Source: Niastella sp.
Lineage (GTDB): Bacteria; Bacteroidota; Bacteroidia; Chitinophagales; Chitinophagaceae
Length of the DNA stretch: 33,413 nt
Assembly: GCA_017744515.1 (NCBI GenBank)
Contig: JAGIBF010000090.1
Coordinates: 1-33,413 of the forward strand
Direction of reading: 5' to 3'
How positions within the stretch are numbered: the first letter of the stretch is position 1; each line of letters opens with the position of its first letter. Position numbers and translations under genes: made by a program. Shown piece after piece: positions 24,846 to 33,130 of the stretch. Below the pieces are notes generated by a model. The model was not told the origin of the DNA. It did not search any database and was given only the letters and a program-made list of their open reading frames with translations.

Positions 24846-26270
24846 ATGAGTAAACTAACATTCCAGGCGGCAACCCCATTGGGTAGGTGGTTGGAGCCGG
24901 TCAACAACCGGCTGCAAAAAATTGCACAGCCAGGCTACGAATGGAAAGCATGGAAGACACGGGAGATCATCCTCTTCCGTTTCTTCTTCATCTTCTTCCT
25001 GCTGCTTATCCTGCCTATAGATTGGAAATTCTACCGCGACCTGTTTACCATCAACTGGACGCACCTGCATTTCCACGACCTGTTCCGGTTGTCCAAATAC
25101 CAAACACAATTCATAGCGCAGGACAGGCTGCCGCAATGGGGTATAGGCGTGTTCACAAACTGGGGCATTGCCATCGTATTGGCTGCCATAGGAGCAGCAA
25201 TATGGGGCCGCGTGGATAAAACGAGAAAAGAATACAATGTACTCTATTACTGGTTGCGCGTATTATTGCGTTACCGCCTTGCACTGGTGTTGGTTACCTA
25301 TGGCTTTATCAAGCTGTTCCCGCTGCAAATGCCGTATCCATCACTCAGCAACCTGCAAACCAATTACGGAGATTACTTTGCGTGGAAGATCTACTTCCAG
25401 ACCACAGGCATAGCGCCCAATTACCAATCCTTCCTCGGCTTTGTGGAAATACTGGCAGCCTTCCTGTTGTTTTACAGGCGCACGGCCACTTTCGGAGTAG
25501 GGCTGATCTTCGGTTTCATCGGCAATGTAGCAGTAGTGAATGGCTTTTATGATATAGGAGAGCTGATCACCAGCACCTTCATTGTATTGGTAACTTCCTT
25601 CCTCTTTGTATATGATATTCCAAGGCTGTGGCGCTTTCTCGTAAGAGAATTGCCAACGAAAGCCAACAGGCTGAAGCCCAACTTCTCTGATAAGCGACTG
25701 AAAGCATGGCGCACTGGATTACGCTATGCCTTCCTGCTTTTTGTAGTGGTCTTTGCTTACAAAACCTTCGATAACTATACACACGATCCCTACAAAATAC
25801 CTAAAACACCGGGACTGGCAAATGCCTATGGGTTTTATAATGTGAAACAGTTCATTCTGAACAACGATACCATCCCATACTCGAAGACAGATCCCAACAG
25901 GTGGCAGGATGTAATCTTCGAAAAATGGTCGACACTTACCATCAAATCCAACCGGCCCGTTAAAGTAGATTTCACCAGCGGAGAAAAAGCAGCGGAAAAA
26001 GACATAGACCGCAACTATGAGTTGGCCGGTCTCGCAGGGCGGCACTATTTCTACTACGACGCAGATACGGTAAACCATACCCTGGCCCTGCAAAATAAGA
26101 ACATCAACCACCGTGAAGAGAAATTATCCCTGCAGTACACAATACCCAATGATTCAACCATAATTCTGAGTGGCATCAATGAGAACAGAGATTCCATCCA
26201 GGTAGTGCTCAACAGGATCAATAAAAAATACATGATGTTTGAAGGCCGTCGCCGGCCGGTTAAAATTTAA
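24846..26270 (+). CDS. DoxX-like membrane protein with C-terminal soluble domain (1)
   Basis: 474 residues. N-terminal part (about 35-310) holds some seven hydrophobic helices, e.g. ILFRFFFIFFLLLILP, WGIAIVLAAIGAAIWG, FVEILAAFLLFY and FLLFVVVFAYKTF, in the layout of DoxX/TQO-subunit-like proteins. The C-terminal 160 residues are strand-rich (RWQDVIFEKWSTLTI, YFYYDADTVNHTLALQNKN, LSGINENRDSIQVVLNRI) and probably outside the membrane. The next gene is a clear paralogue. No catalytic motif is recognised. DoxX family members are linked in some organisms to thiosulfate or sulfide redox chemistry or membrane thiol stress, which would fit the sulfur context, but the function here is unknown. Confidence 0.75.
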   Translation: MSKLTFQAATPLGRWLEPVNNRLQKIAQPGYEWKAWKTREIILFRFFFIFFLLLILPIDWKFYRDLFTINWTHLHFHDLFRLSKYQTQFIAQDRLPQWGIGVFTNWGIAIVLAAIGAAIWGRVDKTRKEYNVLYYWLRVLLRYRLALVLVTYGFIKLFPLQMPYPSLSNLQTNYGDYFAWKIYFQTTGIAPNYQSFLGFVEILAAFLLFYRRTATFGVGLIFGFIGNVAVVNGFYDIGELITSTFIVLVTSFLFVYDIPRLWRFLVRELPTKANRLKPNFSDKRLKAWRTGLRYAFLLFVVVFAYKTFDNYTHDPYKIPKTPGLANAYGFYNVKQFILNNDTIPYSKTDPNRWQDVIFEKWSTLTIKSNRPVKVDFTSGEKAAEKDIDRNYELAGLAGRHYFYYDADTVNHTLALQNKNINHREEKLSLQYTIPNDSTIILSGINENRDSIQVVLNRINKKYMMFEGRRRPVKI

Positions 26271-26274
26271 AAAT

Positions 26275-27798
26275 ATGTCAAACACCATCACACACCCGGT
26301 ATTGCCGGCAGAAGTAACAACGGTGATCAGGGAGGCCGCAGCCAATGGCGCACCGGTTTCACCACAGGCGCCGTGGACACACTTCCAGAAAATAGCATTC
26401 CGGATAGGATGCCTTTACATGCTGTTCCTCTGCATACCGACATACCCCAAATTTTACGAACACCTGTTTGGACTGCAGTGGAGTAAGATTACCTACCACG
26501 ATTTTCAGACCATTGTAGCATTCTGGCCACCGCAGATCATCCTCATCGAATCTGAAGAAGGAGTGTTTGGTCTGCTCAACTACATCAATCTTATCCTGGT
26601 TTTTGTAGCTGCAGTAGCCGGGGGACTCATTTGGACAGCGTTCGATAAAAAAGCAGTGCGGTACGATAAACTGTATTACTGGATACTCGTGCTGGCGCGT
26701 TACCGTCTCGCGTATGGCATGATCGGGTGGGGGCTCAAAAAAGCATTCCCCATGCAAATGGTATACCCCACAGTGGGCATGCTCAATACCCCGTTTGTAG
26801 ATATGGCAGAAAAGAAGCTCTACTGGTCGCACGTAGGCGTTTCCTTTGGCTACACTGTTTTCCTCGGTTTTGCAGAGATCATTCCTGGCCTGTTGTTGCT
26901 ACACCGGAAAACCGCAGTATTAGGTGCAGCCCTGGCCGCTGTGGTCACTTTCAATATCTGCATTGCCAACCACGCCTATGATGCAGGCGTTGCAGTCCCT
27001 GCCGCTTACTTTGCGATCATCGGAACCTTCATAGCCTGGTACGAACTGCCCAAGATCTGGAAACTGGTAGTGCAGGAAAAAGACATCACCTTTGCAAAAA
27101 GATATTATCCCGTATTCAAAGAAAGATGGAAGCGCAACCTGCGCACCGGTATAAAGTTCACCTTCAACTTTATATTCGTTCCACTCGCAGCAGCCATGTG
27201 GGCCTACGGATTTTTTTACGGCAATAACTACAACATACCCAGCACCCCCGGGCTGCCGGAAACGAAAGGCGTATACACCGTTACCGAATTCAGGCTAAAC
27301 AATCGATTGCTTCAATACGATCCCTATGACTCAGTTAGGTGGCAGGACGCTATCTTTGAGAACTGGTCAACCCTGAGTTACAGGGTCAACCGGGGAGCAA
27401 TCGCCGATCGTATGATAGGATATTCTCCCCTCCGGGTGAAGGATGATAAGAAAAATACACGTCTAAACCAGGTCAATACACAGGATTCGGACCAGTTGGC
27501 CAAACAAAAGAAGAACCGCGACCTCGGGGTGACCCGCTGGGAAGTAGGAGGGATGGCAGGAGATAGAAGATACTTTTTTTACACAGCCGATACGGTGAAA
27601 CAAGTACTGTACCTGCAAAACAAGAATAAAAATCACCAGGATGAAACACAGGTATTACATTATAGCAGGCCATCGCCCAACAGGGTCATCCTTACAGGAA
27701 TAAATGAATTCAGCGATTCCATTTACGTAGTGCTGGATAAATTTGATAAACACTATCCGCTGGTAGAAGGTCGCCAAACAAGCATTAAAGCCTTTTAA
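26275..27798 (+). CDS. DoxX-like membrane protein with C-terminal soluble domain (2)
   Basis: 507 residues, a paralogue of the preceding gene. The frame is open from a TTG at 26239, but the ATG at 26275, 4 bp after the previous stop, is the better start. The same layout is seen: hydrophobic helices (IAFRIGCLYMLFLCIPTYP, YINLILVFVAAVAGGLIW, FLGFAEIIPGLLLLH, NFIFVPLAAAMWAYGFF) followed by a strand-rich domain. Shared motifs are STPGL/KTPGL, RWQDxIFExWSTL, DTVxxxLxLQNKNxNHxxE and LxGINExxDSI. It carries about 35 extra residues between WSTL and the terminal strands. The two are probably a heteromeric pair, translated in tandem. Function unknown. Confidence 0.75.
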   Translation: MSNTITHPVLPAEVTTVIREAAANGAPVSPQAPWTHFQKIAFRIGCLYMLFLCIPTYPKFYEHLFGLQWSKITYHDFQTIVAFWPPQIILIESEEGVFGLLNYINLILVFVAAVAGGLIWTAFDKKAVRYDKLYYWILVLARYRLAYGMIGWGLKKAFPMQMVYPTVGMLNTPFVDMAEKKLYWSHVGVSFGYTVFLGFAEIIPGLLLLHRKTAVLGAALAAVVTFNICIANHAYDAGVAVPAAYFAIIGTFIAWYELPKIWKLVVQEKDITFAKRYYPVFKERWKRNLRTGIKFTFNFIFVPLAAAMWAYGFFYGNNYNIPSTPGLPETKGVYTVTEFRLNNRLLQYDPYDSVRWQDAIFENWSTLSYRVNRGAIADRMIGYSPLRVKDDKKNTRLNQVNTQDSDQLAKQKKNRDLGVTRWEVGGMAGDRRYFFYTADTVKQVLYLQNKNKNHQDETQVLHYSRPSPNRVILTGINEFSDSIYVVLDKFDKHYPLVEGRQTSIKAF

Positions 27799-27819
27799 CA
27801 GCCAGAATAAAATAAGAAC

Positions 27820-29190
27820 ATGTCATACGAAAACACAAACCAGGCAGTAAGCCTCGATGCGGAGGCACTGCAAACATCAACTAAGAAGAGCTTTTTCTCG
27901 TCCCTTACCGAAGACTGGTGGGCGGTCATCATTGGCGGCATCATTATCATTGCTGCATTGGTAATCGCTTTCTCCGCTACCGGATTCAAATTCAGTGTGC
28001 CTGTCTACCAATGGGCCACTACGGATGATCTTGTGGGCAAGGTGCTGTCAGGCTCCAACCTTACACTCATTGCGGGCATTGGTGTCCTCTTTGCTATCCT
28101 GTCTTCTATAGCCATTGCCTTGTCAGGCGGTAGCATAGCGAATTACCTGAGAGGTTTCTTCCTGGTATTTGTATTGGGCATCATTTCACTCATCATAGCC
28201 GGAAACAAAACCATTGCCTACTACGGCATAGAATACGTCATATTCGCATTGATCATTGGCTTGTTGATAGGCAACTTAACGAAAATACCCGACTGGTTGC
28301 GTGAAGCAGCACGCTCGGAATTTTTCATCAAAACAGGATTGGTGATATTGGGTTCCAGCGTACTCTTTACCGACATCATAAAAGCTGGCTTGCCAGGCAT
28401 CTTGCAGGCAGTATTGGTGGTGAGCGTGGTGTGGTTCTTTGCATTATGGCTCAGCCGTCGCCTGAAAGTAGATGATGAGTTTGGCGTAATACTGGCATCA
28501 GCCGTAGCCATTTGCGGTGTATCGGCAGCCATCGTAGCCAGCGGAGCCATCAAAGGCGATAAAAAGAAACTCTCTTACATTACTACACTGGTATTGTTGG
28601 TAGCCATACCAATGATGATATTGCAGCCCTGGTTGATAAAAGTGCTGAACATTCCTGAAGTAGTGGGTGGTGCCTGGTTGGGCGGCACATTGGATACCAC
28701 TGCATCAGTAACCGCTGCTGCTGCGCTGGTTGGCCCTGCGGCGTTGAAAGCAGGAGTCATCATCAAATTCTCCCAGAACGTATTGATAGGCGTAGCGGCA
28801 TTCTTCATCGCCATCTGGTGGACATACCGCAAAAATGCCGAAGCCAAACAACAGGCAAACGCAGAAACGCCGGGCCTCGGTGTAGTATGGGAGCGCTTCC
28901 CCAAGTTTGTATTAGGTTTTATTGCGGTATCATTGATCTTCTCATTCCAGATACCTGCCGATATCGGCAAATCAGTAAGCGGTATCCTCAATAGCCTGCG
29001 TACAGTGTGGTTTGCCCTCGCCTTTGTGGCCATCGGCCTCGAAGCACGCTTTACCGATCTGGTAAAAATAGAAGGCGGTCGCCCCGCAATCGCCTTTATT
29101 GGTGCACAGATATTCAACGTCATTTGGACACTCCTATGGGCCTGGCTTCTCTTCGGAGGCATCCTCCTCGCCATACCGGATATTAAATAA
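27820..29190 (+). CDS. YeiH/UPF0324 family putative sulfate exporter
   Basis: 456 residues, about ten or more membrane helices. Family motifs: ILGSSVLFTDIIKAG, the core VAICGVSAAIVASGAIKGDKKKLSY, GAWLGGTLDTTASVTAAAAL, and WFALAFVAIGLEARFTDLVK. Members of this family are annotated as putative sulfate exporters or transporters, based on limited evidence. The protein is about 100 residues longer than E. coli YeiH; the extra part is at the N-terminus and contains further hydrophobic segments (about 30-55, 75-105). Starts 21 bp after the preceding gene, so it is the last gene of the operon. Its presence gives the operon its sulfur theme. Confidence 0.88.
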   Translation: MSYENTNQAVSLDAEALQTSTKKSFFSSLTEDWWAVIIGGIIIIAALVIAFSATGFKFSVPVYQWATTDDLVGKVLSGSNLTLIAGIGVLFAILSSIAIALSGGSIANYLRGFFLVFVLGIISLIIAGNKTIAYYGIEYVIFALIIGLLIGNLTKIPDWLREAARSEFFIKTGLVILGSSVLFTDIIKAGLPGILQAVLVVSVVWFFALWLSRRLKVDDEFGVILASAVAICGVSAAIVASGAIKGDKKKLSYITTLVLLVAIPMMILQPWLIKVLNIPEVVGGAWLGGTLDTTASVTAAAALVGPAALKAGVIIKFSQNVLIGVAAFFIAIWWTYRKNAEAKQQANAETPGLGVVWERFPKFVLGFIAVSLIFSFQIPADIGKSVSGILNSLRTVWFALAFVAIGLEARFTDLVKIEGGRPAIAFIGAQIFNVIWTLLWAWLLFGGILLAIPDIK

Positions 29191-29201
29191 TAGTTATTGT
29201 C

Positions 29202-29264
29202 AGACTGAGCCTGTCGAAGTCTCCAAAGTTTGAAAGGATTGTCAGACTGAGCCTGTCGAAGTCC
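29202..29264 (+). repeat. TGTCA-hairpin repeat, copies 6 and 7 (tandem)
   Basis: Two direct copies with arms AGACT / AGTCT around GAGCCTGTCGA (29202-29222, and 29244-29264 with one arm base changed), separated by 21 bp. Both arms differ from other copies with pairing conserved. They lie between the exporter stop and its terminator. Confidence 0.85.
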
Positions 29265-29275
29265 GTATAAAAATT

Positions 29276-29324
29276 GACCTGACAGTTTCGTTCGCGACGT
29301 AAACGAAACATGCCAGGTCTTTCT
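29276..29324 (+). terminator. Long hairpin terminator of the sulfur-linked operon
   Basis: Outer arms GACCTG (29276-29281) / CAGGTC (29314-29319) and inner 8-bp arms GTTTCGTT / AACGAAAC, separated by small internal loops, are followed by TTTCT. It lies 85 bp past the exporter stop and is the likely end of the transcript. Confidence 0.65.
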
Positions 29325-29343
29325 AACAACTGATTGCATATTT

Positions 29344-29388
29344 CAGCAAAGGGTGGGTCGCCTTCGAAAGGCGGCTCACCCTTTGCTG
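29344..29388. repeat. Full GGGTGGGTCGCC/GGCGGCTCACCC hairpin element
   Basis: Perfect outer 12-bp arms CAGCAAAGGGTG / CACCCTTTGCTG, then G.U-wobble pairs GGT/GCT, then CGCCTT / AAGGCG around a 3-nt loop: 21 continuous pairs. It abuts the stop codon of the minus-strand barrel gene (29389). Half copies occur at 1356-1387 and 4282-4294. It probably also works as a terminator or barrier between the convergent operons. Confidence 0.75.
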
Positions 29389-31836
29389 TTATTGAGCTCG
29401 TTCTTTCACATCATCAGCCGTATTATCATTATACCGGCGTTTGCGGGCAAAAGTCTCTTTACCGAAGTTGTAGCTGAAAGAAATGCCTATGCGCCGCGTA
29501 TCGTTAGTGCCAATGTGATACGCCATTGTATTCGCTAACCCCTTGGTCTCATCCTTCCAGCGCAGTGTATAAAAAATATCCTCGAAGTTGACTTTCAGAG
29601 AACCCTTCCCCTTCAACACTTTCTTTTGAACCGCTGAATTTACCCAGTACCGGGCCTTAACAATACGCTGCCAGTTGATATTCGGCGCATTGTAAGCGGC
29701 ATACACTTCTATGCCCCAGTCGTCAGGCAGCTTGAACTGGCACAGTAAATTGGTGCGCCAGGTGTACATGTGAATATTCAGATTTTCAGTAGATATCTGC
29801 CCCTTTGTTTCAAACCGGGCGCCTGCAATGTGAAAATTAGCCGTCCACCACTTGGTAGGATTAAGGTTCAGGTACAACAACAGAGCAGCCATCTGCCGGG
29901 TAGCAATATTTTCCGACCGGGTGATCTGGATATTATCCTCTATCCGCGCAGCACCGGTAATGCCATCCGTATTGCGCTCAAACATGGCAATCAAATTCAC
30001 CAGTTGCTTATAGCGGTAAGTTACTTCTCCCCGGTTGCTGTAAGAAGGTTTCAGATAAGGATTACCGGTATTGTAAGAATACTGATCAATAAAAAACAGG
30101 AAAGGATTCAGTTGTTGATAACCCGGCCGGTTTACCCTGCGGGCATAGTTAAGTGCCAAAGTATGCTTGCCCAGGCTGTCGAGTTTATACGAGAAGAAAG
30201 CAGTAGGAAACAGCCCATTATAACTATTGGTAAACGAACTGGCAGGCACTGCGGCGTTGCCCAACTGGTTACCCTTGATCTGTGTATTTTCAAACCGCAG
30301 GCCAAGCTGCATACCAAACCTCTTCCATTCTTTCCGGCCATTCACATACGCAGCGTTGATATTTTCATCATAAATAAAATGATTCGATCGGCCATAATCG
30401 GGCGTCTGACTGCTGCCATCCACAGCAAAATAATCAGATATATTATCGTTTCTGACGAAACTGGTCTTGAGCCCGCCACTCAAAGAAGCCTTGTACTTTA
30501 AAGGATGCGAATAGTCGGCCCGCGCGGTATAAATATCGATGTTGGAAGGAAGGTCATACAAAAACTCATTGTCAATAGACTGACCACCTGAAGCACCATT
30601 TACAAAATTCTGCAGCAACTGTTTCCCTTTATTGCTATAATTGATGTAATTCACGTCCGCTGTCAGCTCTTTCCCGGCGTTATCAAACTTATGCTGAATA
30701 TTCACATTGCCATTCAGTTGATACCAGGTACTCCTCGTAGTGCCGTTACCCCAGCCAACAGAATCCAGCACATCACCGGCGCTATAACGTTCACTTACAT
30801 ATCCCATCAGTTCTTTTCTTCTTCTGCTGGAAGCGTTGCCGATTATGCCAATGGTTGTTTTACTGGAAAGCGTATAATCCATGCCCAGCCTGCCCGAAAA
30901 CTCATTACTGCCCGTCGAGGTATAAGTTCCTAATGAGGTCGAGGCGCTTTTTTGCGAATTACCGGAATAAAACTGCCTGTTGTTTACCTCATCACCAAAG
31001 TCAGCATACCGGCCATAACTAAAATTGCCAAACAAGTTCACCTCTCTATTGAGATAATTCAGGTTGAGCGAATTGTAGCTCCTTGCCAGTTTACCCTGGT
31101 TATAATTGACAGTGGCGCTGCCGGCGTATCCCTGCGTCCTTTTCCTTTTGAGGCGAATATTGATCACAGTCCCGCCATTGGCGTCAAAGCGTGCAGGAGG
31201 ATTAGTCATCAGTTCGATCTTGTCCAGCATGCTGCCCGGTAAAGACCTTAAATAAGCAGCAAGATCACGCCCGCTCATATAAGTAGGCCTGCCGTCGATG
31301 AGTACGTTCACGCCGGCTGCACCATTCAGGCTGATCTCCCCATTGACATCCACGGTGATGCCAGGCGTTTTCTCCAGCACCTCCAGCGTATTGCTGGTAG
31401 CACTGCTGATCATGGACTCTACATTCACGATGGTTTTATCGATGTCCTGCTCGAGCAGCGGCTTCCTGGCGGTCACCACTACCTCCTTCAGGTCTGCCTT
31501 CTTTTGAGGCATCAGGATAATGGCAGGTAGCACCAGCTGGTTGCGGTCACCTTCCAGCGTAAGGGGCGCACTGGTATAACGTTGAGTGCCGGTTGCCGTA
31601 ATGGTCAGCAGGTATATGCCCTGAGGCAGATTGGTAAATTCAAACCGCCCATTATCCCTGGCCGTTTTCGTTTGCACAATAGCCGAATCGCTGGCCTTTC
31701 GCAGTTGCAGCGTAGCGCCCGCTACGGGTTCATTTTGTATATCTTTGACCTGGCCGTTGATCGATTTACCGGATTGCCGGGCCTGGACGAAGAGTGTAAG
31801 CAGTAATGTACAAAAGAGGGTGAAAATTGTCTTCAT
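29389..31836 (-). CDS. Outer-membrane beta-barrel family protein (TonB-receptor-like)
   Basis: 815 residues. Signal peptide MKTIFTLFCTLLLTLFVQARQ; a carboxypeptidase-regulatory-like domain at about 25-110 (SINGQVKDIQNEPVAGATLQL start); then DLKEVVVTARKP and a plug domain (about 120-210: TLEVLEKTPGITVDVNGEISLNGAAGVNVLIDGRPTYMSG, NPPARFDANG). The remainder is a barrel of the OMP_b-brl_3 type with strands such as RYADFGDEVNNRQFYSG and YKYKQLVNLIAMF. This family is frequent in Bacteroidota and lacks a SusD partner; its ligand is unknown. It ends in a very strong hairpin element and is divergent from the LytS-type kinase gene. Confidence 0.92.
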   Translation of the reverse strand: MKTIFTLFCTLLLTLFVQARQSGKSINGQVKDIQNEPVAGATLQLRKASDSAIVQTKTARDNGRFEFTNLPQGIYLLTITATGTQRYTSAPLTLEGDRNQLVLPAIILMPQKKADLKEVVVTARKPLLEQDIDKTIVNVESMISSATSNTLEVLEKTPGITVDVNGEISLNGAAGVNVLIDGRPTYMSGRDLAAYLRSLPGSMLDKIELMTNPPARFDANGGTVINIRLKRKRTQGYAGSATVNYNQGKLARSYNSLNLNYLNREVNLFGNFSYGRYADFGDEVNNRQFYSGNSQKSASTSLGTYTSTGSNEFSGRLGMDYTLSSKTTIGIIGNASSRRRKELMGYVSERYSAGDVLDSVGWGNGTTRSTWYQLNGNVNIQHKFDNAGKELTADVNYINYSNKGKQLLQNFVNGASGGQSIDNEFLYDLPSNIDIYTARADYSHPLKYKASLSGGLKTSFVRNDNISDYFAVDGSSQTPDYGRSNHFIYDENINAAYVNGRKEWKRFGMQLGLRFENTQIKGNQLGNAAVPASSFTNSYNGLFPTAFFSYKLDSLGKHTLALNYARRVNRPGYQQLNPFLFFIDQYSYNTGNPYLKPSYSNRGEVTYRYKQLVNLIAMFERNTDGITGAARIEDNIQITRSENIATRQMAALLLYLNLNPTKWWTANFHIAGARFETKGQISTENLNIHMYTWRTNLLCQFKLPDDWGIEVYAAYNAPNINWQRIVKARYWVNSAVQKKVLKGKGSLKVNFEDIFYTLRWKDETKGLANTMAYHIGTNDTRRIGISFSYNFGKETFARKRRYNDNTADDVKERAQ

Positions 31837-32081
31837 GGCGTTGTCAGTTTTAAGAGCGATACAAGGTTTAGGGCAAATTTGGCCTATAGATACAGCCTGT
31901 TGAAATAATCATGTCGTACGCCGTGATTTGGAGGGCAGAAGGGCGTTTGGGCGGGATGAAATGGTTGGTCAGGCTTTACGAGGTGTCTGACACATGAACA
32001 GCCAGGTTGATCAGGTAAGTTTTCCGATACAGAATTTGCCCGGCAGATTTGCAGACAATACTAAAAAGAAAAATATTTAAT
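31837..32081. promoter_or_regulatory. Divergent promoter region with palindrome
   Basis: 245 bp between the barrel gene and the kinase gene, without a gene. It contains the 11-bp palindrome GTGTC-T-GACAC (31983-31993), about 90 bp upstream of the kinase ATG; the LytTR pair that follows is a possible self-regulator. A run TTTGCAGACAATACT (32049-32063) might belong to the kinase promoter. Confidence 0.35.
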
Positions 32082-33128
32082 ATGGCGAAGCTGGCAAATA
32101 CAGCAGGATCGATATGGCGAAGCAGGGCGCTGCGATATGTATTCTTTACCTTGTTGGCGTTTATTCCATTGGTGATGACAGTACACTCATTTGCACGTAT
32201 GATGACCGACCGTTCAGATGAGCCCATCTCATTTATTATTGCTGTTTACTTTCTTGCGGGAGTATATGCCGGCATGTACCTGGCGCAGATCTGGACAAAC
32301 AAGTATAAGATCATCCCTCAAAGATTCTTTATTGTATTAGGCGTGATTATTACGGCAAGCCTCGTGCTGATCTTTTTTACCATTCAGTTTGCGATCGTGG
32401 TTGAAAAACATATCCTGTCCCTGCTGTTTATTGCCCTTCCCCTTTTGATAACGAGTCTAAGTACGGGCGTGCTCATCAGAATGGTACGTGAAACCGTAAA
32501 GAACCAGTTACGGGAAGCAAGAACCGATGCAGAGCAAAGCCATAGCGAGCTAAAATTGTTGCAAAGCCAGCTAAGCCCGCATTTCCTCTTTAATACACTT
32601 AATAATATTTATGGGATCTCATTGTCCCGGCACGAAAGTGTGCCACCTTTGCTGCTGAAATTGTCCGACCTGCTCCGGTATTCAGTCTATGATGCCAGAG
32701 AACAATTCGTGCCCTTGAAAAATGAATTGGAATACATTCATAACTACATTGACTTCGAAAAGATAAGAGTCGGAGAAAAGCTGGTATTGACCACCGAACT
32801 GGAATACCACATAGACCCTAGGATCAGAATAGCACCACTGCTGCTGATCGTATTCATTGAAAATGCTTTCAAACATGCCAAGAATACGACAGAACAAAAA
32901 ATATTTATAGATATCAAATTGAAGGTATGGGGTAAAAACATCCTGTTCTCCGTAAAAAATTCAAGCCAACCCGATAAGAGAGGAAAAGGAGTATTGAATG
33001 AACATAGCGGATTCGGCTTGGATAATGTGCGGAAAAGACTTGAATTGATGTACAGGAACGAGTATACACTTAACATTGATGACGAAGAAGATCATTACAT
33101 TGTGGTGTTGCAGCTAAAATCGAAATAA
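32082..33128 (+). CDS. LytS-type sensor histidine kinase
   Basis: 348 residues. The frame is open from a TTG at 32049, but ATG 32082 (MAKLANTAGS) is the likely start. Four membrane helices (about 17-35, 50-70, 82-105, 112-135) form the sensor, with short loops. The kinase domain is canonical for PF06580: His167 in SPHFLFNTLNNIYG, N-box FIENAFKHAK (Asn261) and glycine box SGFGLDNVRKRL (309-320). It serves as an internal standard showing what the degenerate kinase at 11022-12764 lacks. The response regulator starts 2 bp after its stop, so they are one operon. Signal unknown. Confidence 0.95.
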   Translation: MAKLANTAGSIWRSRALRYVFFTLLAFIPLVMTVHSFARMMTDRSDEPISFIIAVYFLAGVYAGMYLAQIWTNKYKIIPQRFFIVLGVIITASLVLIFFTIQFAIVVEKHILSLLFIALPLLITSLSTGVLIRMVRETVKNQLREARTDAEQSHSELKLLQSQLSPHFLFNTLNNIYGISLSRHESVPPLLLKLSDLLRYSVYDAREQFVPLKNELEYIHNYIDFEKIRVGEKLVLTTELEYHIDPRIRIAPLLLIVFIENAFKHAKNTTEQKIFIDIKLKVWGKNILFSVKNSSQPDKRGKGVLNEHSGFGLDNVRKRLELMYRNEYTLNIDDEEDHYIVVLQLKSK

Positions 33129-33130
33129 CG

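Noticed and set aside
28575..29339. 254-codon minus-strand ORF antisense to the YeiH-type gene
   Set aside because: Antisense shadow of a membrane protein gene; runs through the intergenic hairpin repeats at its start.
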